Below, piece after piece: positions 1 to 10,068 of a stretch of DNA of 64,000 bases. How positions within the stretch are numbered: position 1 is the first letter of the stretch; each line of letters opens with the position of its first letter. The position numbers were made by a program, and so were the translations under genes. The notes beneath the pieces are model-generated. The model saw only the letters and a list, made by a program, of their open reading frames with translations. It made no database searches and was not told the DNA's origin. The DNA is from Gammaproteobacteria bacterium (lineage in GTDB: Bacteria; Pseudomonadota; Gammaproteobacteria; Pseudomonadales; Pseudohongiellaceae). The stretch is taken from the NCBI GenBank assembly GCA_029253585.1, contig JAQWZF010000042.1, positions 57,620-121,619 of the forward strand, read 5' to 3'.

Positions 1-1353
<1,353 letters not shown>

Positions 1354-1407
1354 TTAGCAGACACTATCGGCTGCTTTCCCCTCAATATCAGATAATTTCA
1401 CTAAAAA

Positions 1408-2490
1408 TCAAGCTGTTATTGTACCACGTTCCACGTGGAACGTGGCCACTTCAAGCGCCTCGGGTAGACAATTTAAGACAGCGTCTATTTCTACGCAGGT
1501 TATAAACACCTGCCCTCCCAGGCCTACCAGCTGCGCCAGTACAGCCTCCCTGTTTACTTTGTCCAGCTCAGATGGCAAGTCATCAACGAGAAACAAACAA
1601 CTCCGATCAAGGGCCTCGCTTAGCAACAAGCCCTGGGCGAGCTTCATCGCGCTAACCAAGATCTTCTGCTGGCCCCTCGATAAAATCTCTACCGCCTTGC
1701 TTCTGCCTATTTTGAAGGATAGATCGGCCCTATGGGGGCCATTCTGCGTAGCACCATAGCGAGCATCAAGGTTCCTATTATCAGTAAGGACCTGCTCTAG
1801 CCCCCTTTCTCTATCCCAACCACACTCATAATCGATCTCAAGTACTTCGGCCTCAGCGCCGTCCATCTCACTATACAACCTCATAAGCAATGGCAAAAAA
1901 ATTTGTAAGTATCCACTTCGAGCACGATCGACCTCTCTCGCAGCATTGCAAAGCTCAGAATCCCAAGCAGAGATCTGTGCGAAGTCAGGCGCTCTCTGTT
2001 TTAACAATAGGTTTCGATTAGCTATCGATTTCTTAGTTCTTCGCCAATTTTCTACGAAACTTTGTTCCACGTGAAACACACCCCAGTCCAGGAATTGCCT
2101 TCTGGACCTAGGGCCCCCTTCCAGAAGAAGAAAGGAATTCGAGTCGAGGATCTGAACGGGTAATTCACGAGCGACACTCTCCCAGTTTCGCTGCTTCTCG
2201 GAACGGAATCTGAGCTCAGGACTCTGACGGCGTGACTTGCTGAACCCGATCTCTTTACCGTCCTGTAATCGAGCAAAAACAACCGCCTGCTCTTGATCGC
2301 TATTAATTAGCGGATCTATCTTACTAGTTCGAAAAGACCGACCGGTCGCCAAAAGATGAATAGACTCGAGAATGCTTGTCTTGCCGGAGCCGTTCTCTCC
2401 GTGCAGTACATTTATCGTTGGGGCTGGCACAATATCTAGAGACTCTAGATTTCGTACCGTACTAACATTCAGCTTCTCGATGATGCTCAT
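1408..2490 (-). CDS. recF: DNA replication/repair ATPase RecF
   Basis: RecF is an SMC-like ABC ATPase of 360 residues that helps load RecA at single-strand gaps through the RecFOR pathway. The Walker A motif GENGSGKT sits at residues 31-38. The ABC signature (LSRGQQK) and the Walker B region (LFLVDDLPSELD) lie in the last third. Length and position between dnaN and gyrB are typical. The gene is 45 bases downstream of dnaN, so co-transcription is likely. Two parS-like palindromes lie inside its coding sequence (1427-1442 and 2063-2078), so this gene probably doubles as a partition site. Confidence 0.96.
   Translation of the reverse strand: MSIIEKLNVSTVRNLESLDIVPAPTINVLHGENGSGKTSILESIHLLATGRSFRTSKIDPLINSDQEQAVVFARLQDGKEIGFSKSRRQSPELRFRSEKQRNWESVARELPVQILDSNSFLLLEGGPRSRRQFLDWGVFHVEQSFVENWRRTKKSIANRNLLLKQRAPDFAQISAWDSELCNAAREVDRARSGYLQIFLPLLMRLYSEMDGAEAEVLEIDYECGWDRERGLEQVLTDNRNLDARYGATQNGPHRADLSFKIGRSKAVEILSRGQQKILVSAMKLAQGLLLSEALDRSCLFLVDDLPSELDKVNREAVLAQLVGLGGQVFITCVEIDAVLNCLPEALEVATFHVERGTITA
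1427..1442. promoter_or_regulatory. parS-like ParB binding site 1 (inside recF)
   Basis: The 16-base site CGTTCCACGTGGAACG has the GTTCCACGTGGAAC core of the conserved bacterial parS palindrome and sits in the centre of a 22-base perfect palindrome (1424-1445). It lies near the 3' end of recF, about 12 kb from parA-parB and 4 kb from oriC, where parS sites are expected. Binding is inferred from the motif. Confidence 0.85.
2063..2078. promoter_or_regulatory. parS-like ParB binding site 2 (inside recF)
   Basis: TGTTCCACGTGAAACA differs from the widespread consensus TGTTTCACGTGAAACA at one position. It lies within recF, about 620 bases from site 1. Two nearby copies of a rare 16-base palindrome near the origin, with parAB on the same chromosome arm, make a ParB nucleation site very likely. 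Confidence 0.85.
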
Positions 2491-2535
2491 AATAGGGAAG
2501 CTCGGGCTGGTACCTTCACGGGCCGCAGCTATTAG

Positions 2536-3639
2536 TTATAAACGCATCGGCATAACAACATATAGTGCATCACTGCCTTCTTCCGCTTCCAGCAAGGCAC
2601 TGCTGTTTGCATCCGAAAGTGTGATGCGCGCCTTCTTGCTGCTCAGAGTAGAAAGTACATCGATGAGGTAACTGACATTAAAACCAATCTCTAGAGAGTC
2701 CCCCTCGTACTCAACTGATACTATCTCTTCGGCCTCTTCCTGCTCAGGGTTATTCGCTAGAATCTTTAATTCACCACTCGAAAGCAAAACCCGCACTCCA
2801 CGGTACTTCTCATTGGACAGTATCGATGCCCGGGAGAAACCCTGCCTCAGTTCCTGACAATCTCCGATCAATACCTTGTTGCCACCCTTCGGCAACACTC
2901 GGTTATAGTCTGGAAACTTGCCGTCTACTAGTTTCGACGTAAAAGTGAATGCCGGCACACTGGCGCGAATATGGTTCTGGCCGAAGGTAAGCGATATATC
3001 GCCGGAGTCGTCTGTTAGTAGCCGCGCCATTTCCATAATGCCTTTGCGTGGCAAAATTAGCTGCTGCGATTCAGAGATGGAATTGCTTATGTTGAGGGTT
3101 TCCATCGCCAGGCGATGGCCGTCGGTCGCAACAACTCGTAAGTAGTCCGGCGCAACCTCAAACAGCATGCCGTTAAGATAGTAGCGCACGTCCAGCTGTG
3201 CCATTGCAAAACTTGTACTGTCCAATAACTCTCGCAGTTTACTCTGCGACATAGTGATAGAAAACGTATCAGGCTCTTCATCGACCGCTGGAAACTCTGT
3301 GGCCGGCAGGGTAGTGAGCGTAAACCTGCTGCGGCCGGACTTAATCGTTACCTTATTCTCAACCAGGGTGAGTTCTATATTTGCATCATCACTTAGCGAT
3401 TTGCAGATATCCAACAACTTGCGTGCTGGGACAGTAATTTCACCGGGCTTGTGTGCCTGGTCCACGGTGACACGACCGACCAATTCCACTTCAAGATCGG
3501 TACCTGTGAGTGATAGCTCAGTGTCCTTTAATACCAAAAGGACATTTGAAAGTACTGGTAAAGTCTGACGTCTCTCGACCACACCACTAACTAACTGCAA
3601 GGGTTTTAAAAAACCCTCTCTTGATATAACAAAATGCAT
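2536..3639 (-). CDS. dnaN: DNA polymerase III beta sliding clamp
   Basis: DnaN is the ring-shaped processivity clamp for DNA polymerase III and a partner for many replication and repair proteins. The 367-residue product matches the family length. It starts MHFVISREGFLKPLQLVSGV, contains ATDGHRLA near residue 173, and ends with the conserved peptide VMPMRL. It lies 48 bases downstream of dnaA and 45 bases upstream of recF on the same strand, the canonical operon. Nothing unusual was seen. Confidence 0.97.
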   Translation of the reverse strand: MHFVISREGFLKPLQLVSGVVERRQTLPVLSNVLLVLKDTELSLTGTDLEVELVGRVTVDQAHKPGEITVPARKLLDICKSLSDDANIELTLVENKVTIKSGRSRFTLTTLPATEFPAVDEEPDTFSITMSQSKLRELLDSTSFAMAQLDVRYYLNGMLFEVAPDYLRVVATDGHRLAMETLNISNSISESQQLILPRKGIMEMARLLTDDSGDISLTFGQNHIRASVPAFTFTSKLVDGKFPDYNRVLPKGGNKVLIGDCQELRQGFSRASILSNEKYRGVRVLLSSGELKILANNPEQEEAEEIVSVEYEGDSLEIGFNVSYLIDVLSTLSSKKARITLSDANSSALLEAEEGSDALYVVMPMRL

Positions 3640-3687
3640 CGTTTTGCTTTCCTTTCTTTCTAAACTCAGGCCATCACTGCGGAGCGT

Positions 3688-5133
3688 TTAACTCGATAAC
3701 GACCTGAGCAAGTTATTATAGTCTTCTTGTATATCGATTGAGCTGTGGCGCAGCTTTTTAACTTGCTTGCAAGCATGCATCACAGTGGTATGGTCCCTGC
3801 CGCCGAAGGCGTCACCAATTTCCGGTAAGCTGTGATTAGTTAGCTCTTTGGAAAGGCTCATTGCTACTTGTCGAGGTCTAGCCACCGACCGGTTGCGCCG
3901 CTTCGATAGCATGTCTGCCATCTTAATCTTGTAATACTCGGCTACAGAGCGCTGAATGTTGTCTATTGTTACTAACTTATCCTGAAGGGCAAAAAGATCA
4001 CGTAGCGCTTCCTTTATAAGTTCTAGGTCTATTTTCTGGCCAGTGAAGTTTGAGTGTGCAATAACTCGTTTCAATGCACCCTCAAGCTCTCGCACATTTG
4101 AACGCAAGCGCTGAGCTATGAACATTGCTACATCATTTGGCAGCTCAACATTAGATAGCGCCGCCTTATTCATCAAAATCGCTGCTCTGGTTTCCAGTTC
4201 TGGCGGCTCAACGGCAACAGTAAGGCCCCAACCAAACCGGGATTTCAAACGCTCCTCGAGCCCATTTATCTCTTTATGATAGCGATCGCAGGTCAATATG
4301 ATCTGCTGACCGCCTTCTAGCAAGGCGTTGAATGTATGAAAAAACTCTTCCTGGGACCGTTCTTTTCCTGCAAAGAATTGAATATCGTCGATAAGCAGAG
4401 CATCTACAGAGCGGTAGAATCGCTTAAACTCGTTAATCGCGTTTAATTGCAGCGCCGTCACCATGGTGGCAACAAAGGTCTCAGAATGCAGGTAGACAAC
4501 TTTCGCATTCGGCTTTTTAGCTACCAGATAGTTCCCAATAGCATGCATTAAGTGAGTCTTACCTAACCCCACACCACCATATATAAAGAGGGGGTTATAG
4601 GCATAGCCTGGGTTTTCCGCGACCTGCATCGCTGCAGCTCTAGCGAGCTGGTTTGACTTACCTTCAACGAAGTTATCGAAAGTATTTTCGACGTTCAGTG
4701 CGCCTCGATGTCTTAATTTTCCTTCGATGACTATATCGACCCTGCGCCTTTCTGCTTCTGCCGAACTAGCCTTGAATTGGGTTGGCGGTTTTGGGCTGGG
4801 CTGAGCTTGCGTGTTCGCAGCCTGTGCTTGGACGGCTTTCGCTAAGTTATCTTTGACGGCGGCCTGGCCTGCTGCTACTCGCTCCGCAGGATCACCTCTG
4901 AACACCTCCAGGCGAACCTCGAGTGCGGCATCATTGGATTCGGCTACAATTTCTTCAATTCGGGGCAGAAACTTTCCTTTTACCCAATCCTGGATAAATC
5001 TATTTGGAGCCAAAATACGCAAAACCGATGAGTCCGTCTCCACGTGAAGAGGTTTTATCCACGTATTAAATTGTTGGGAGGGTAATTCTGCTCTCAAGCA
5101 GTCGATACATTCTTGCCAGATTGTTACAGCCAC
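3688..5133 (-). CDS. dnaA: Chromosomal replication initiator DnaA
   Basis: DnaA is an AAA+ ATPase that binds DnaA boxes at oriC and melts the origin. The 481-residue product has domain I at about 1-85, a Gln/Ala/Pro-rich linker (85-130), Walker A GGVGLGKT near 186-193, Walker B LLIDD near 246-250, and the domain IV DNA-binding signature with [11 protein letters not shown] near the C-terminus. The start is GTG at 5133; no better upstream start is visible. The gene reads away from oriC, which lies directly upstream, the usual gammaproteobacterial arrangement outside the enterics. Confidence 0.97.
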   Translation of the reverse strand: MAVTIWQECIDCLRAELPSQQFNTWIKPLHVETDSSVLRILAPNRFIQDWVKGKFLPRIEEIVAESNDAALEVRLEVFRGDPAERVAAGQAAVKDNLAKAVQAQAANTQAQPSPKPPTQFKASSAEAERRRVDIVIEGKLRHRGALNVENTFDNFVEGKSNQLARAAAMQVAENPGYAYNPLFIYGGVGLGKTHLMHAIGNYLVAKKPNAKVVYLHSETFVATMVTALQLNAINEFKRFYRSVDALLIDDIQFFAGKERSQEEFFHTFNALLEGGQQIILTCDRYHKEINGLEERLKSRFGWGLTVAVEPPELETRAAILMNKAALSNVELPNDVAMFIAQRLRSNVRELEGALKRVIAHSNFTGQKIDLELIKEALRDLFALQDKLVTIDNIQRSVAEYYKIKMADMLSKRRNRSVARPRQVAMSLSKELTNHSLPEIGDAFGGRDHTTVMHACKQVKKLRHSSIDIQEDYNNLLRSLSS

Positions 5134-5558
5134 GTTTTTTTGCCCGCATTATTTATTATTTTTACTAAAACAGACGACAATTCTATAAGCTCAGGCAAGA
5201 GTTATCCACTGGCAACTAGGAAAAGATAAGGTTTTTTCGTTGTGTTTTATTTATATATTTATCAGATACTTAAAATCTTTTTGCTGTTTTTTTCCGAGTA
5301 AAAAACCACTTCTATTCACAGTATTATTCGAAACCTGTTGATAACAAAGCTGTGGATAACTTGTGATTAAATTCTGGATTAGAATGTACTTAATCTCCAA
5401 TGGCCCAGCCTTTACCCTAAGCGCTTATTTAACCTAGATGAATCGTCCTACTTATACACCTAATTCCGTTGCATGTTGACACTAAACCCTCTAAAATTCG
5501 TGTCCCTATTTTCGAACCGCTTCGTTCGGTTTGTGATTGAAGAACCGGATGAATTGAT
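5134..5558. other. oriC: Replication origin oriC (dnaA-rpmH intergenic region)
   Basis: This 425-base gene-free stretch lies between divergent dnaA and rpmH. DnaA-box candidates (consensus TTATNCACA) are TTATCCACT at 5202-5210, CTATTCACA at 5312-5320, the reverse-strand TTATCAACA at 5336-5344, a perfect reverse-strand TTATCCACA at 5351-5359, and TTATACACC at 5452-5460; all but the perfect one carry one mismatch. Between the first and second boxes (about 5220-5310) lies a very AT-rich segment with T-runs, a likely unwinding element. No GATC was seen in this interval, so Dam/SeqA-type control is not suggested. The call rests on position, boxes and composition. Confidence 0.85.
5351..5359 (-). 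promoter_or_regulatory. Perfect DnaA box
   Basis: The reverse complement reads TTATCCACA, an exact match to the high-affinity DnaA box. It lies 15 bases from a one-mismatch box (5336-5344) and close to another (5312-5320), forming a three-box cluster on the rpmH side of the AT-rich segment. Confidence 0.85.
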
Positions 5559-5693
5559 ATGAAAAGAACATTCCAACCCAGCGTATTAAAAAGAGCTCGA
5601 ACCCACGGTTTTAGAGCTCGAATGGCAACCAAAGGCGGCCGTCTTGTGATTAAGAGACGTCGTTCTAGAGGACGTGCCAAGCTCTCAGCATAA
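5559..5693 (+). CDS. rpmH: 50S ribosomal protein L34
   Basis: This 44-residue, strongly basic product starts [18 protein letters not shown] and ends GRAKLSA, the near-invariant L34 sequence; it is a structural protein of the large ribosomal subunit. It is the first gene of the rpmH-rnpA-yidD-yidC group reading away from oriC. A small hairpin (5513-5519 with 5527-5533, one G-T pair) lies about 25 bases upstream of the start, of unknown role. Confidence 0.98.
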   Translation: MKRTFQPSVLKRARTHGFRARMATKGGRLVIKRRRSRGRAKLSA

Positions 5694-5751
5694 GTTCTGA
5701 TTTCTCTGCTGTTCGATGATTGGCTAGTCTGATGAGAAGAGAGAATAAAAC

Positions 5752-6138
5752 GTGGCTGAGTTCAGCTTTCCCAAAACGTCTAGGCTGCTAAACGCTGCAG
5801 ACTATAAAGCTGTCTTCAGTGATGCGCAGTTCAAAGTCTCCTTTCGTCACTTTCTGGTGCTAGCCAGGACTAATGATCGGTCTGGCTCTAGAATAGGGTT
5901 GGTTATAGCGAAGAAAAACGTAGCGCTTGCTGTGCAACGCAACCGAATCAAGCGCCAGCTGCGAGATACTTTTCGCCACAGCAGGGCACTGTTAGACTCG
6001 CTGGATTTGGTCGTGTTGGCAAGAAAAGATGCTGATAAACTCGACAACATTCAGTTGAAGGATACGATCGAATCTTTGTTGCAGGATCTTCACACAAAGA
6101 TGAAAAGAGCTGCAGCTAAAAGCCAGGGCAACGGGTAA
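5752..6138 (+). CDS. rnpA: Ribonuclease P protein component
   Basis: RnpA is the protein cofactor of the RNase P ribozyme, which removes tRNA 5' leaders. The 128-residue basic protein has the diagnostic RNRIKR motif at residues 63-68 and the N-terminal LLNAADYKAVF region. The start is GTG at 5752, with a purine-rich Shine-Dalgarno (AAGAGAG) just upstream; a nearby ATG at 5732 is out of frame. It lies 58 bases after rpmH and 8 bases before yidD. Confidence 0.96.
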   Translation: MAEFSFPKTSRLLNAADYKAVFSDAQFKVSFRHFLVLARTNDRSGSRIGLVIAKKNVALAVQRNRIKRQLRDTFRHSRALLDSLDLVVLARKDADKLDNIQLKDTIESLLQDLHTKMKRAAAKSQGNG

Positions 6139-6146
6139 AAGCAAAC

Positions 6147-6383
6147 ATGATGGACATTCTACTTATTCGACTTATCAACGCTTACCAGTCTAGTTTGAGT
6201 TTGCTCATCGGCAATCAGTGTCGCTTTCATCCCACCTGTTCTCAATACACTAAAGAAGCAATTCAAATTCACGGCTCAATGCGAGGATCCTGGCTTGGGA
6301 TTCGCCGTATCTGCAGCTGTCACCCTTTTCACGAAGGGGGCTTTGACCCCGTTCCCGATAGTTCGGACCCCAAGGGTCAGTGA
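6147..6383 (+). CDS. yidD: Membrane protein insertion efficiency factor YidD
   Basis: YidD is a small membrane-associated protein that assists YidC-dependent insertion. The 78-residue product shows the family cysteine pattern RFHPTCSQYTKEAI near residues 26-39 and CHPFHEGGFDPVP near the C-terminus. It lies 8 bases after rnpA and 19 bases before yidC, the universal order. Nothing is unusual. Confidence 0.95.
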   Translation: MMDILLIRLINAYQSSLSLLIGNQCRFHPTCSQYTKEAIQIHGSMRGSWLGIRRICSCHPFHEGGFDPVPDSSDPKGQ

Positions 6384-6402
6384 GCTGAGCAAGTTGGACA
6401 CT

Positions 6403-8127
6403 ATGGATTTAACTAAATTCGCCCTCTACACGGCCTTGGCCATCGTCACCTACTTGATGTTACTGTCTTGGCAGGAAGACTACCCTCCAATTTTCGATGA
6501 CGGCAGCGTGGCCCGCTCCGAAATCCCGCAGATTACTAACGGTCAATCTGATGCAACAGCTGCAAATGATTTGCCGAGTGACATACCGACAAGCACCCCT
6601 TCTGCCCCAAGTAGCAGCCAGAACGATACTCCTACAGTCGCGCCTGTAACCACCCTGACATCGGCCAATACTGCAAACCCCACCGATTTAATAAGTGTTC
6701 GCACAGACACCTTTGATATTCGAATCAATCCGATCGGTGGAGATATTGTCTACCTTGCACTACCACTGTATCTCAAACAAATAGATGTGGCAGATGACCC
6801 CTTTGTACTTTTAGACAACCAGTCAGGTAGAGAATATGTGGCGCAGAGTGGCCTAATAGGGCGCAATGGTGTCGACAGTGATGGCAGGGCAACCTATAGA
6901 GCCAACTCGACTAGCTACACTATGAGCGAGTCTGCAGATAGCCTGGATGTTGACCTAAGCTTGGTAACTAGCGATGGTGTTGAGGTTACAAAGCGCTATA
7001 GCTTTAGTCGCGACAGCTATCTTATCGACGTCAGTTTTATTATTAATAATACTAGTACTGAAACTTGGCAGGCTAATGCCTTCGGTCAAATTAAACGAGA
7101 CGCCTTCGATGACCCAAGCGACGCGGGTGGCTTCGGTCGTACCTATCTAGGCTTCGTAACCACGATAACTGATGACCCCTATGTTGAAATTGAATTTGGT
7201 GACATCGATGACAACGGTAGTTCAACTCTGGAGACACCGGGTGGATGGATGGCTTTTAGTCAGCACTATTTCATCACGGCCTGGATACCAGCTATTGAAT
7301 CCACCACCCAACTGACGACTAGAAAGAACTCTAGCAATCAGTACTATGGCGAATTCACCAGCAGCGCCTTCGAAGTAGCAGCAGGTGAAAGTGGCAATCA
7401 CACCATTCAGTATTACGCCGGGCCTAAAGACCAGTATGTGCTGCGTGATATCTCTCCCGGGCTCGATAAGACCATCGACTATAGTTTCCTTTGGTTCATT
7501 GCCAGTCCTATCTATTGGCTGCTCTCGCGAATCAACTCCATTATTGGGAATTACGGCATTTCGATCATACTTCTTACTATTGTTGTTAAGTCCGCATTCT
7601 ATAAATTGTCAGAAACCCAATACCGATCCATGGCCGGTATGCGAAGACTAATGCCCAAGATGCAGCAACTCAAAGAGAGTTATGGCGACGACAAGATGAA
7701 GCTGCAGAAAGCTACCATGGATCTTTATAAGAAAGAAAAGATAAACCCCTTCGGTGGTTGTTTACCGATGCTAGTGCAGATGCCGGTGTTCATTGCTCTT
7801 TATTGGGTGCTGCTAGAGAGCGTAGAGCTGCGTCACGCGCCTTTCATGTTATGGCTGACCGACCTATCTGTTCGTGACCCATTCTTTATCTTGCCACTGC
7901 TTATGGGAGGCACGATGTATTTTCAAACCACGCTTAGCCCAACACCCGCTGACCCCATGCAAGCCAAGGTTATGAAAATGATGCCTGTCATGATGACAGT
8001 CTTGTTTCTCTGGTTCCCAGCAGGTTTAGTCCTATATTGGCTAACCAATGGCGCATTGGGTATTTTGCAACAGTGGTATATAACCAAAAAGCTTGATGCC
8101 GCCTTTGCTGCGAAAATTTCGAGTTAG
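6403..8127 (+). CDS. yidC: Membrane protein insertase YidC
   Basis: YidC (Oxa1 family) inserts and folds inner-membrane proteins, including the F-ATPase c subunit encoded downstream. The product is 574 residues from the ATG at 6403. It has an N-terminal membrane segment (about 6-22), a Ser/Thr/Pro-rich stretch, a large periplasmic beta-domain, and a C-terminal cluster of five membrane segments with INPFGGCLPMLVQMPVF. An in-frame ATG at 6295 would put 36 extra residues inside yidD and ahead of the normal MDLTKFALY start, so 6403 is preferred. Confidence 0.95.
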   Translation: MDLTKFALYTALAIVTYLMLLSWQEDYPPIFDDGSVARSEIPQITNGQSDATAANDLPSDIPTSTPSAPSSSQNDTPTVAPVTTLTSANTANPTDLISVRTDTFDIRINPIGGDIVYLALPLYLKQIDVADDPFVLLDNQSGREYVAQSGLIGRNGVDSDGRATYRANSTSYTMSESADSLDVDLSLVTSDGVEVTKRYSFSRDSYLIDVSFIINNTSTETWQANAFGQIKRDAFDDPSDAGGFGRTYLGFVTTITDDPYVEIEFGDIDDNGSSTLETPGGWMAFSQHYFITAWIPAIESTTQLTTRKNSSNQYYGEFTSSAFEVAAGESGNHTIQYYAGPKDQYVLRDISPGLDKTIDYSFLWFIASPIYWLLSRINSIIGNYGISIILLTIVVKSAFYKLSETQYRSMAGMRRLMPKMQQLKESYGDDKMKLQKATMDLYKKEKINPFGGCLPMLVQMPVFIALYWVLLESVELRHAPFMLWLTDLSVRDPFFILPLLMGGTMYFQTTLSPTPADPMQAKVMKMMPVMMTVLFLWFPAGLVLYWLTNGALGILQQWYITKKLDAAFAAKISS

Positions 8128-8234
8128 GGTCTGAACACTCAAACCATCGCTTAGTTGTTCCACGGTGAGTGCCTTATCTATTGCAGGGCATTCAAATTGT
8201 AGATCCTCGACTATGAACATGTTTGTTGGCTTCC

Positions 8235-9647
8235 ATGTCCCAATTTGAAACTGACACGATATGTGCTATCGCCACAGCCCCTGGCCGGTCAGGCGTAGGG
8301 ATCATTCGAGTTTCAGGCCCTAGGGTTCTCTCTATTGCCGAGACGGTTCTTGGTTTTAATCCTACTGCCCGCAAAGCGCATTTTTGCAATTTCCTCGATG
8401 CAGATTCACAGACTATCGATCAGGGCATAGCCCTTTACTTCTCTGGCCCCAACTCCTTTACGGGTGAAGATGTTCTGGAGCTTCAGGGCCATGGTGGTAT
8501 GTATGTGCTCAAGGACTTGCTGGATAGAGTCGCCAGTATAGGTGCGAGGCTGGCAAATCCAGGCGAGTTTTCAGAGCGAGCATTTCTCAACAATAAAATA
8601 GACCTACTTCAGGCAGAAGCCATCGCCGATTTGATCGAGTCGAACTCTACACAGGCAGCGAAGTCGGCAATGCGCACGCTGAAGGGAGAATTTTCGAGAA
8701 AGATTCATACGTTGCTCGAGCAATTAATAGAGGCAAGAGTTCATATAGAGGCGACTATCGATTTTTCTGATGAAGACATAGATTTTGTCAGCGACAACAA
8801 AGTAGGCGAAACATTACATATCATTCATGCGTCTATACAACAGACCCTGGTGCAGGCAAAGCAGGGCGCATTATTAAAAGAAGGGCTAAATGTAGTCATA
8901 GCGGGAAAACCTAATGCGGGTAAGTCCAGTTTGTTAAATGCCCTATCCGGTTCAGAGACTGCGATTGTCACTGACATACCAGGCACTACCAGAGACTTGC
9001 TAACAGAGGAAATCAACATAGATGGCTTACCCGTTCACATTATAGATACCGCGGGAATTCGAGTTAGTGAAGACCTTGTGGAGCAAGAGGGATTAAGGCG
9101 AGCGCAGCTTGCGATAGAGCAGGCCGATCGAATACTTCTCATCGTCGATCGGTCTGTATCAGTAGAGGGGGTGGAAGAACATTTGGAAAAGCTCTTAGCT
9201 CCACTTGTATTACTAGCTGATAAGTCAATAAAAGACCTAAATTATCTAAAGAACACCACGATCGTCTATAACAAGATCGATCTTGTGAACAATATAGATC
9301 AGGGCATATCGTCCATCGATTATCTAGATTACTCACTGCCGGTAATCAGCTTATCGGCGAAAGAGAATATCGGCATCGACTCACTCCGTAACTATTTGAA
9401 GGAGATAGTCGGTTATAACGCAACGGAAGAAGGAGCTTTCATAGCCAGGGAAAGACACTTAACAGCGCTAAGTAACGCGAATAAGCTAATCGAATCGGCT
9501 TTAGAACAGCTCAATTCACAGTCATCATTGGAGCTTATAGCGGAGGACCTGCGTATTTCGCAATCGCAGCTTGGAACCATAACAGGCGAGTTCACCAGTG
9601 ATGACCTGTTAGGAGAAATATTCTCAAACTTTTGTGTTGGTAAATAG
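8235..9647 (+). CDS. mnmE: tRNA uridine-5-carboxymethylaminomethyl modification GTPase MnmE
   Basis: MnmE with MnmG installs the cmnm5 group on wobble uridine 34 of several tRNAs. The 470-residue product has the folate-binding N-terminal domain (DTICAIATAPGRSGVGIIRVSG), P-loop GKPNAGKS at about 224-231, DIPGTTRD, DTAG at about 271-274, and the catalytic C-terminus FCVGK. The ATG at 8235 gives the normal N-terminus; a TTG four codons upstream is less likely. Its partner mnmG follows after an unusually long AT-rich gap. Confidence 0.95.
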   Translation: MSQFETDTICAIATAPGRSGVGIIRVSGPRVLSIAETVLGFNPTARKAHFCNFLDADSQTIDQGIALYFSGPNSFTGEDVLELQGHGGMYVLKDLLDRVASIGARLANPGEFSERAFLNNKIDLLQAEAIADLIESNSTQAAKSAMRTLKGEFSRKIHTLLEQLIEARVHIEATIDFSDEDIDFVSDNKVGETLHIIHASIQQTLVQAKQGALLKEGLNVVIAGKPNAGKSSLLNALSGSETAIVTDIPGTTRDLLTEEINIDGLPVHIIDTAGIRVSEDLVEQEGLRRAQLAIEQADRILLIVDRSVSVEGVEEHLEKLLAPLVLLADKSIKDLNYLKNTTIVYNKIDLVNNIDQGISSIDYLDYSLPVISLSAKENIGIDSLRNYLKEIVGYNATEEGAFIARERHLTALSNANKLIESALEQLNSQSSLELIAEDLRISQSQLGTITGEFTSDDLLGEIFSNFCVGK

Positions 9648-10068
9648 AAAACCGCTTGTTTTCGATTAGCAGCCAAGTGATTCTAATTAGGTGTGTATAA
9701 GTAGCGTATTTTTAGGGATAAGGGCTGAGTTGTTTTGAATAAAAGTAGCTAACTCTCAGCCTGCCTAAAACTATACCTAAGCGCCAATAGGGTATAGTTG
9801 CTCTATTCAGTGTTTATCTACCAGCTTGCACTTGCTATAAGATATTGATTTATATATATTTTGGACAGATATCAACAGAAAAACCTTTAGCTATTAATCA
9901 CAACATCAATACACTAACTACACATAACAATAATAAATATTAGTTTAGTGGTTAGTTAATATATAACTACGAGTTTTAAATTTAGCCTTTATACTTGCTG
10001 GCCGAAATTTGCTCTGTTCGGTAAACGGCTTTAAAACTAGTAGCATAAGATTTAAAAGGACGCCAAGC
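9648..10068. other. AT-rich intergenic region between mnmE and mnmG
   Basis: This stretch of about 420 bases holds no convincing gene. It contains a perfect reverse-strand DnaA box (TTATACACA, 9692-9700), a one-mismatch box (TTAATCACA, 9894-9902), a perfect 9-base inverted repeat (9769-9777 and 9791-9799, loop of 13), and a very AT-rich block at about 9835-9985 with an alternating AT run. In enterics and vibrios oriC lies beside mnmG, so this may be a relic or secondary DnaA-binding region. Function is not known. Confidence 0.5.
9769..9799. repeat. Inverted repeat in mnmE-mnmG gap
   Basis: AACTATACC at 9769-9777 is matched by GGTATAGTT at 9791-9799, separated by 13 bases. No T-run follows on either strand, so it is not a good intrinsic terminator; an operator or RNA hairpin is possible. 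Confidence 0.6.

Noticed and set aside
6295..6402. Upstream extension of yidC
   Set aside because: It would overlap yidD and add 36 residues before the family-typical MDLTKFALY start at 6403.
8156..8171. Half parS (TGTTCCAC) before mnmE
   Set aside because: The right half does not match GTGGAACA; only one arm is present.
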